A stretch of 64,000 nucleotides of DNA. It comes from Marinobacter sp. es.048. GTDB lineage: Bacteria; Pseudomonadota; Gammaproteobacteria; Pseudomonadales; Oleiphilaceae. The stretch is taken from contig NZ_FYFA01000002.1 in assembly GCF_900188435.1 (NCBI RefSeq), positions 1,550,001 to 1,614,000 on the forward strand. The letters are read 5' to 3'. A program made the position numbers and the translations under genes. The notes below the pieces were generated by a model. The model worked only from the letters and a program-made list of their open reading frames with translations, was not told the origin of the DNA and made no database searches. Positions 58,360 to 64,000 of the stretch are shown in pieces. Positions within the stretch are counted from its first letter, which is position 1. Each line of letters opens with the position of its first letter.

Positions 58360-60135
58360 ATGCAATACCAGGCTCCGGCGAATGACCTTCGCTTTCTGTT
58401 GTTTGATGTATTGGGCGCAGATCGGCTGCATGAGCTGGAAAAATACGCCGATGCCACCCCGGACCTCATTTCTGCGGTTATCGACGAGGCTGGAAAGCTC
58501 GCTGCGGAAGTCATCCAGCCCACCAATCAGGCCGGCGATCGTGAGGGCTGTACCTACGACCCTGAAACCCGCTCGGTGAAAACCCCCGACTGTTTCAAGG
58601 ACGCCTACAAGAAATTCGTTGAGGGCGGCTGGACCGCGCTGGACGCGCCACTTGAATACGGCGGTCAGGGTCTGCCCCACACACTGAAGTTTGTGGTGGA
58701 TGAAATGGTGTGCTCCACCAACTTGTCCCTGGGCATGTACCCGGGCCTGACCCACGGCGCCATCAGCGCCCTGCACGCCCACGGTTCTGACGAACTGAAA
58801 AAGACCTATCTGGAGAAGCTGATTTCCGGCGAGTGGACGGGCACCATGTGCCTCACAGAGCCACAGTGCGGCACTGACCTGGGCCTGATTCGCACCCGCG
58901 CGACGCCGAACGATGACGGCAGCTACGCCCTCGAAGGCACCAAGATCTGGATAACCGGCGGCGAACACGACCTGGTGGACAACATCCTGCACCTGGTTCT
59001 GGCCAAACTGCCCGGGGCACCGGACACCACCAAGGGCATTTCGCTGTTTGTGGTTCCCAAGTTCCTGCCGGATTCCGGGGAGCGCAACCCGGCCTTCTGT
59101 GGCGGTCTCGAGCACAAGATGGGCATCAAGGGCTCTGCCACCTGTGTCATGAACTTCGAAGGTGCCAAGGGCTGGCTTGTCGGCGACCCGAATGATGGCA
59201 TGCGTGCCATGTTCACCATGATGAACGAGGCACGCCTGATGGTTGGCATGCAGGGCCTGGGCCTGGCAGAAATGGCCTACCAGGAAAGCCTCGGCTTTGC
59301 CCGTGAGCGCCTGCAGAGCCGTTCACTGAGCGGCCCGAAAAACCCTGATGGCCCTGCTGATCCGATCATCGTGCACCCGGATGTGCGCCGGATGCTGATG
59401 CGCCAGAAAGTCCTGAACGAAGGCATGCGTGCCCTGGCCCTGTTTGCCGGCCACCAGCTGGATCTTTCGGTCGCCCATCCGGATGAAACCGTACAGGAAT
59501 CCGCGGACGATCTGGTTCAACTGCTCACCCCGGTGGTGAAGTCGTTCCTGACGGACGAAGGCTTCAACAACGCCAACACCGGGCTGCAGGTACTGGGTGG
59601 TTCCGGCTTCACTACCGACTGGCCGCTGGAGCAACTGGTGCGGGACGGCCGGATTGCCCGGATCTACGAGGGCACCAACGGTATTCAGGCCATGGATCTT
59701 GTGGGCCGTAAGCTGAGCCTGAAAGGCGGTCAGCTGGTACGCACTCTGTTTGGCACCCTGAGCGGATACCTGAAAGACAACCCGGAAGCGCCGCACCGCG
59801 AAGAGCTGAAGAACGCGATGAAGGCACTTGAGAGCGCCACCATGTGGCTGGCCAGCAATGCACCGAAAGATCCGGAGCAGGCGGGCGCTGCCGCAACTCC
59901 GTATCTGCGCTTGATGGCGCTGACGGTCATCGGTTACCTCTGGTCCCGGATGGCCAACGTGGCCAATGAGCAACTTGCCGCCGGCGAAGGCAACAAGCCA
60001 CTACTGGAAAGCAAAGTTGTATCTGCGCGCTTCTTTTTCGAAAAACTGCTGCCCGAAACAGACTGGCTGCTCAGTGACATTCAGAGCGGCAAGGACAGCC
60101 TGATGGCGTTCTCGGACGACCACTGGGCATCATGA
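58360..60135 (+). CDS. acyl-CoA dehydrogenase, DmdC-like long form
   Basis: A 591-residue FAD enzyme of fatty-acid or organosulfur degradation. Motifs TMCLTEPQCGTDLGLIRT and KIWITGGEHDL, and the active-site region IYEGTNGIQAMDLVGRKL are present. The C-terminal extension (about 480-591) matches the length of DmdC (methylmercaptopropionyl-CoA dehydrogenase) and related long-form enzymes. Whether it acts on fatty acyl-CoA or a DMSP product cannot be told; a single gene, no dmd partners nearby. Confidence 0.88.
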   Translation: MQYQAPANDLRFLLFDVLGADRLHELEKYADATPDLISAVIDEAGKLAAEVIQPTNQAGDREGCTYDPETRSVKTPDCFKDAYKKFVEGGWTALDAPLEYGGQGLPHTLKFVVDEMVCSTNLSLGMYPGLTHGAISALHAHGSDELKKTYLEKLISGEWTGTMCLTEPQCGTDLGLIRTRATPNDDGSYALEGTKIWITGGEHDLVDNILHLVLAKLPGAPDTTKGISLFVVPKFLPDSGERNPAFCGGLEHKMGIKGSATCVMNFEGAKGWLVGDPNDGMRAMFTMMNEARLMVGMQGLGLAEMAYQESLGFARERLQSRSLSGPKNPDGPADPIIVHPDVRRMLMRQKVLNEGMRALALFAGHQLDLSVAHPDETVQESADDLVQLLTPVVKSFLTDEGFNNANTGLQVLGGSGFTTDWPLEQLVRDGRIARIYEGTNGIQAMDLVGRKLSLKGGQLVRTLFGTLSGYLKDNPEAPHREELKNAMKALESATMWLASNAPKDPEQAGAAATPYLRLMALTVIGYLWSRMANVANEQLAAGEGNKPLLESKVVSARFFFEKLLPETDWLLSDIQSGKDSLMAFSDDHWAS

Positions 60136-60183
60136 TCCGGGCTCCGGCCAGGGTCCAGACGACCTGGCCGGAAATGACCGATC

Positions 60184-60243
60184 AATGACAGCTTGGGACC
60201 TTCAGGATGACACCATGAAAATCGATAATGCTTACGTTGACTA
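60184..60243 (+). other. possible short ORF before a terminator
   Basis: A 19-codon ORF (start MTAWDLQDDT, end NAYVD) with a second in-frame ATG at 60214 preceded by AGGA. It is followed by a CCAGTCC/GGACTGG hairpin (60255-60284) and the terminator at 60297-60320. Could be a leader or chance; no family recognised. Confidence 0.25.
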
Positions 60244-60296
60244 GTGTCTCTGAACCAGTCCTGCCCAGATCCCCGTCGGACTGGGTACTTTTGAAC

Positions 60297-60320
60297 GCCA
60301 CGCTCTGCGTGGCTTTTTTT
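60297..60320 (+). terminator. intrinsic terminator before tcdA
   Basis: Stem GCCACGC/GCGTGGC with a TCT loop, then seven T. Confidence 0.9.
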
Positions 60321-60409
60321 ATGGCCGTTTTTCTGTCTGTGCGGTCACTGGGTTACAATTGCGCTCTTTGATTTTGTACGGCTTTTGAAAGGACCAACAC
60401 GGGGACACC

Positions 60410-61201
60410 ATGAACGCCGACGATTACGCTTTCCGCTTTGGCGGCATCGAACGACTCTACGGGCGCCGGGCCCTGGAAGCCTTTCGTCACGCCAATATTG
60501 CCGTGGTCGGTCTTGGCGGGGTCGGGTCCTGGGCCGCTGAAGCCCTGGCCCGAAGCGGCGTTGGTACCATCACCCTGATCGACATGGACGATGTCTGTGT
60601 GTCCAACACCAACCGGCAGCTCCATGCTCTCGAAGGTCAGTACGGGCGCACTAAAACCGACGCCATGGCTGATCGGCTGCGGGCCATCAACCCGGACGCA
60701 GACATTCGGGTACATTTCGGTTTTCTGACCACCAAAAATGTCAGCGAACTTATCAACGACGGCATGACCGGCGTCATCGACGCCATCGACAGCGTCAAGG
60801 CCAAGGCCGCACTGATTGCCCACTGCCAGCGCCGGAAAATTCCGCTGGTGTCTGCCGGTGGCGCGGGGGGACAGATCGATCCTACCCAGATCCAGGTGGC
60901 CGACCTCAGCAAGACCACCCAGGACCCACTATTGGCCAAGGTTCGAAACCTGCTGCGGCGGGAATACAGCTTTTCAAGGAATCCAAAGCGTCGCTTTGGC
61001 ATTGAGGCCGTATACTCCCTCGAGCAGCTGACGTATCCTGCCGGAGACGGGGAAGTGTGCCATCAAAAACCTGCCACCGACGGCCCGGTGCGCCTGGATT
61101 GCGCCTCCGGATTTGGCGCCGCCAGCCCGGTGACCGCCAGCTTCGGTTTATTTGCGGCTTCCCGAGTCCTGAACCGGATTGCCCGGCGCGCCAACCAATA
61201 G
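60410..61201 (+). CDS. tcdA: tRNA threonylcarbamoyladenosine dehydratase TcdA
   Basis: The 263-residue E1-like enzyme forms cyclic t6A in tRNA. It has the ATP site VVGLGGVGSWAAEALARSGVG, NRQLHALE and DAIDSVKAKAALI. Normal length. Upstream of the antiporter gene by 21 bases. Confidence 0.95.
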   Translation: MNADDYAFRFGGIERLYGRRALEAFRHANIAVVGLGGVGSWAAEALARSGVGTITLIDMDDVCVSNTNRQLHALEGQYGRTKTDAMADRLRAINPDADIRVHFGFLTTKNVSELINDGMTGVIDAIDSVKAKAALIAHCQRRKIPLVSAGGAGGQIDPTQIQVADLSKTTQDPLLAKVRNLLRREYSFSRNPKRRFGIEAVYSLEQLTYPAGDGEVCHQKPATDGPVRLDCASGFGAASPVTASFGLFAASRVLNRIARRANQ

Positions 61202-61222
61202 ATCAACGGACCTGAGACCATT

Positions 61223-63100
61223 ATGCCTGTCAGCACTGTCCTGCTTCTTGCCAGCATTGGCGTTTTATCACTGTTCTGTCAGTGGCTTGCCTGGCGCGTG
61301 CGTATGCCAGCCATCCTGTTCCTGTTGGCGGGTGGTATTGCAGCCGGGCCTGTCCTGGGTTTTCTGGCCCCGGAAGTGGTGTTTGGTGACCTGTTATTTC
61401 CGGTCATATCCCTGGCCGTTGCCATTATACTGTTTGAAGGCAGCTTGACCCTGCGTTATGAGGAAATCCGCGGCCACGGCAAGATGGTCCGCAACCTCAT
61501 TCCAGTGGGGTCCATTGTCACCTGCATCATCGGCACCCTGGCTGCCCGATGGCTTCTGGACGTCTCCTGGGCAGTCGCCCTGCTGTTCGGCGCTATTTCC
61601 ATAGTCACCGGCCCGACTGTGATCGCACCGCTGCTACGCTCCGTGCGACCGGATTCAAAACTGGCCAACATACTGCGCTGGGAAGGCATCATCATTGACC
61701 CGGTCGGCGCTCTGCTGGCGGTTCTGGTATTCGAAGGGATCGTGTCCTGGGGCCAGGGCAACGTGTTTGGCCACTCGTTGTATATCTTTGGAAAAACCCT
61801 GGCCGTGGGTTTTGTGATCGGCGCCGTTGCCGGATATCTCAACGGCATAGTGTTACGCAAGCACTGGATTCCGCAGTACCTGCATAACGCCGGCACACTC
61901 ACCTTCATGCTCGGCGTCTACGCCATTTCGAACGAACTGGCCCATGAATCCGGCTTGCTAACCGTGACCGTCATGGGGATCTGGATGGCCAACATGAAGC
62001 AGGTGCCTATCGAAAGTATTCTGGAGTTCAAGGAATCCCTGAGTGTTCTGCTGATTTCCGCCCTGTTCATCATCCTGGCGGCACGGGTTGAGTTTGCCGC
62101 GATTGCGGAACTGGGCTGGGGCCTGGCAGCAGTGCTGGCCCTGCTGATGCTGGTTGCCCGCCCGCTGAGTATTATCCTGTCTGCCATCGGCACTAATCTG
62201 AACTGGCGTGAGAAACTCTTCCTGAGCTGGATCGCCCCTCGGGGCATTGTTGCCGCTGCTGTGTCAGCGCTGTTTGCCTTCCAGCTTCAAAAACTGGGCT
62301 ATGAGAGTGCCGGCGCCCTGGTACCTCTGGTGTTCATGCTCATCATTGCCACGGTTACCCTGCAAAGCCTCACCGCACGGCCGGTCGCGCGCCTGCTGAA
62401 GGTCGCGGAACCCGCCGAATACGGCTTCCTGATTCTGGGTGCCAATCCGGTCGCGCGAATGATCGGCAAGGCACTGAAAAAGTACGAGGTTCCGGTTACG
62501 CTGGCCGATACCAACTGGGAAAACGTCCGGCAGGCGCGCATGGAGAATCTGCAGGTTTACTTCGGCAACCCGGTATCCGAGCATGCCTCGACCCACCTCG
62601 ATCTCACAGGCATCGGCAAGCTGCTGGTCATCTCGCCATACAAGCACATGAATTCCCTGGCCACGTACCATTTCCTGGACTGGTTCGGAAACAAGTGTGT
62701 GTTCAGCCTGGCAGAGGGTGATCAGGACCAGAAGGCCCGGCACCAGACGGCCGAAAAAATCCAGATGACCCGGGGTCTGTTTGATGGCGTCAGCTACGCC
62801 AAGCTGGCCAGCCTGGTGAGCCAGGGCTACACCGTGAAGACCACCCAGTTGAGCGAGGAATTCGGTTACGAGGAGTTCCTTAACAAATACCAGAACCAGG
62901 CCCTGGTGCTGTTCACGTTCGACAGCAAGGAGCATGTCGCTCCGGTTTGCAGCATGAAAGACCTGAAACCGGAAGACGACTGGATCCTGGTCAGCCTGGT
63001 ACCGCCCCAGGCGAGAAAGGAGCGCAAGGAGAAAGAGGGTGGGGAACCATCGGCCAGCCAGGATCAACCGGCCGACCTGGAACCTTCATCGACAATCTAG
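61223..63100 (+). CDS. cation/proton antiporter with TrkA-N domain
   Basis: A 625-residue protein: N-terminal Na+/H+ exchanger domain with about 12-13 helices (residues about 1-385), then a TrkA-N/RCK Rossmann domain (about 395-510, FLILGANPVARMIGKAL) that binds NAD(H), then a C-terminal TrkA-C-like part. Probable Na+ or K+/H+ exchange at the inner membrane. Its last 15 bases overlap the 3' end of the convergent MDR gene. Confidence 0.9.
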   Translation: MPVSTVLLLASIGVLSLFCQWLAWRVRMPAILFLLAGGIAAGPVLGFLAPEVVFGDLLFPVISLAVAIILFEGSLTLRYEEIRGHGKMVRNLIPVGSIVTCIIGTLAARWLLDVSWAVALLFGAISIVTGPTVIAPLLRSVRPDSKLANILRWEGIIIDPVGALLAVLVFEGIVSWGQGNVFGHSLYIFGKTLAVGFVIGAVAGYLNGIVLRKHWIPQYLHNAGTLTFMLGVYAISNELAHESGLLTVTVMGIWMANMKQVPIESILEFKESLSVLLISALFIILAARVEFAAIAELGWGLAAVLALLMLVARPLSIILSAIGTNLNWREKLFLSWIAPRGIVAAAVSALFAFQLQKLGYESAGALVPLVFMLIIATVTLQSLTARPVARLLKVAEPAEYGFLILGANPVARMIGKALKKYEVPVTLADTNWENVRQARMENLQVYFGNPVSEHASTHLDLTGIGKLLVISPYKHMNSLATYHFLDWFGNKCVFSLAEGDQDQKARHQTAEKIQMTRGLFDGVSYAKLASLVSQGYTVKTTQLSEEFGYEEFLNKYQNQALVLFTFDSKEHVAPVCSMKDLKPEDDWILVSLVPPQARKERKEKEGGEPSASQDQPADLEPSSTI

Positions 63101-64000
63101 CACCAGCTTGCCGCGCACGTGCCCGCCTTCCAGCAGTTCGTGGGCCTGCGAGACATCGTCCAGCGCGAACGCCTTTTCGATGTGCACCTTGACGTCGCCG
63201 TCCTCAATCAACTCGGCAATCTCATCCAGGTGAAATACATCGGGGCGGACGGTCATGCCATGGGCGCGTAAACCCATTTCCTCGGCGGCACTGATGATTT
63301 CGTCAGCGGTAACCGTGGGGATGGTCACAAGGACGCCCTGCTCGCCCAGAGTGTGCAAGGAGCGTTTGCCGGTATCACCGCCAACAAGATCCAGCACCAC
63401 GTCCAGGCCATAGCACTCTTCGCCGATATCCGTGTTGTGGTAGTCAATCACTTCGTGGACCCCGAGTTCCGCCAGGAAATCCCGGTTACTGGCCGAGGCC
63501 GTTGCAATCACATGGGCACCGCGCTCCAGTGCAAACTGCACCGCAAAATGGCCGACGCCACCGGCGCCAGCGTGGATCAGGATTTTCTGCCCCGACTCCA
63601 GTTTCGCCATCTCGAACAGGGCCTGCCAGGCAGTCAGCGCCGCCAGGGGCAAAGCACCTGCAGAGACCAGGTTCAGCTCTTCCGGCACAATGGCCAGTTC
63701 ATCCGCCGCCGCCAGGGCATACTGCGCATAACCGCCACCGCCGGCCGGGAATCCGACCATACCCATGACCCGGTCGCCGGGCGCCAGGGTGGTCACATTG
63801 GCGCCAACTCCGACGACCTCTCCGGCCACATCGTAACCCGGCGTCCAGGGCAATGAATTCTCGATCTGCCGGGCCGCGAAACCAAGCCCTTTCCGGGTTT
63901 TCCAGTCGATCGGATTGAGCCCGGCACCGTGCACCCTGACCAGCACCTGATCGTCTCCCGGGACGGGTACATCAGCTGTGACCACCTGCAGGACATCACG
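63086..64000 (-). CDS. MDR-family NADP-dependent oxidoreductase, start beyond window
   Basis: Zinc-free quinone oxidoreductase type. Frame is open to the right edge (RDVLQVVTADVPVPGDDQVLV), so the first residues lie beyond 64000. It has GYDVAGEVVGVG, the NADPH loop HAGAGGVGHFAVQFALE and LVGGDTGKRSL. Substrate unknown. It converges with the antiporter and overlaps its 3' end by 15 bases. Confidence 0.88.
   Translation of the reverse strand, partial: RDVLQVVTADVPVPGDDQVLVRVHGAGLNPIDWKTRKGLGFAARQIENSLPWTPGYDVAGEVVGVGANVTTLAPGDRVMGMVGFPAGGGGYAQYALAAADELAIVPEELNLVSAGALPLAALTAWQALFEMAKLESGQKILIHAGAGGVGHFAVQFALERGAHVIATASASNRDFLAELGVHEVIDYHNTDIGEECYGLDVVLDLVGGDTGKRSLHTLGEQGVLVTIPTVTADEIISAAEEMGLRAHGMTVRPDVFHLDEIAELIEDGDVKVHIEKAFALDDVSQAHELLEGGHVRGKLVLDCR

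Overview
The window looks like chromosomal DNA of a marine gammaproteobacterium close to Marinobacter. The basis is gene content and order recalled from knowledge (crc beside pyrE, a DUF2782 gene beside polA, ubiK-comM-glnK-amtB, metX-metW-rdgB-hemW, rpoZ-gmk beside yicC-rph, two FadL-type porins, a PEP-CTERM protein) and a GC-rich codon style. No database search was run, so the genus is an inference.

Positions 1 to about 5350 are the end of a genomic island. It is visibly more AT-rich than the rest and ends at a 3' half-tRNA fragment (about 5307-5351) typical of an integration site. It holds the tail of an Mrr-like restriction endonuclease, a NYN-domain ribonuclease gene preceded by an unusual RNA leader made of two covarying hairpin-plus-terminator units, an intact IS21-family element (1318-3954, target duplication CAACG), and a StbD/StbE-type toxin-antitoxin pair followed by a small unknown gene. 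The NYN gene and its leader RNA are the best candidate here for an undescribed system; the layout resembles RNA-antitoxin modules.

Positions 5350-14500 are cell-surface and accessory metabolism: a PEP-CTERM protein behind a sigma-54 promoter, a FadL-like porin with a giant Ig-like lipoprotein, a molybdopterin oxidoreductase, and a candidate small RNA.

Positions 14500-33850 are core information processing and stress response: an HDOD protein, recG, oxyR, ridA, spoT, rpoZ, gmk, an RluA-type pseudouridine synthase, yicC, rph, crc, pyrE, a phasin-like protein and polA. Positions 33850-42400 carry a second FadL porin, pilU and pilT, yggS, proC, a YggT protein and a dynamin-like GTPase. Positions 42500-54850 carry metX-metW and followers, rdgB, hemW, trmB, comM, ubiK, the nitrogen-regulated glnK-amtB pair, speE and speA.

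Positions 54850-64000 carry an AraC-type regulator, an ECF sigma factor with its ChrR-type anti-sigma factor (singlet-oxygen type), an SDR enzyme, an acyl-CoA dehydrogenase, tcdA, a cation/proton antiporter and the start-truncated end of an MDR oxidoreductase. Two copies of a roughly 100-bp nested-palindrome repeat with covarying outer arms lie at 26570-26668 and 36649-36748.
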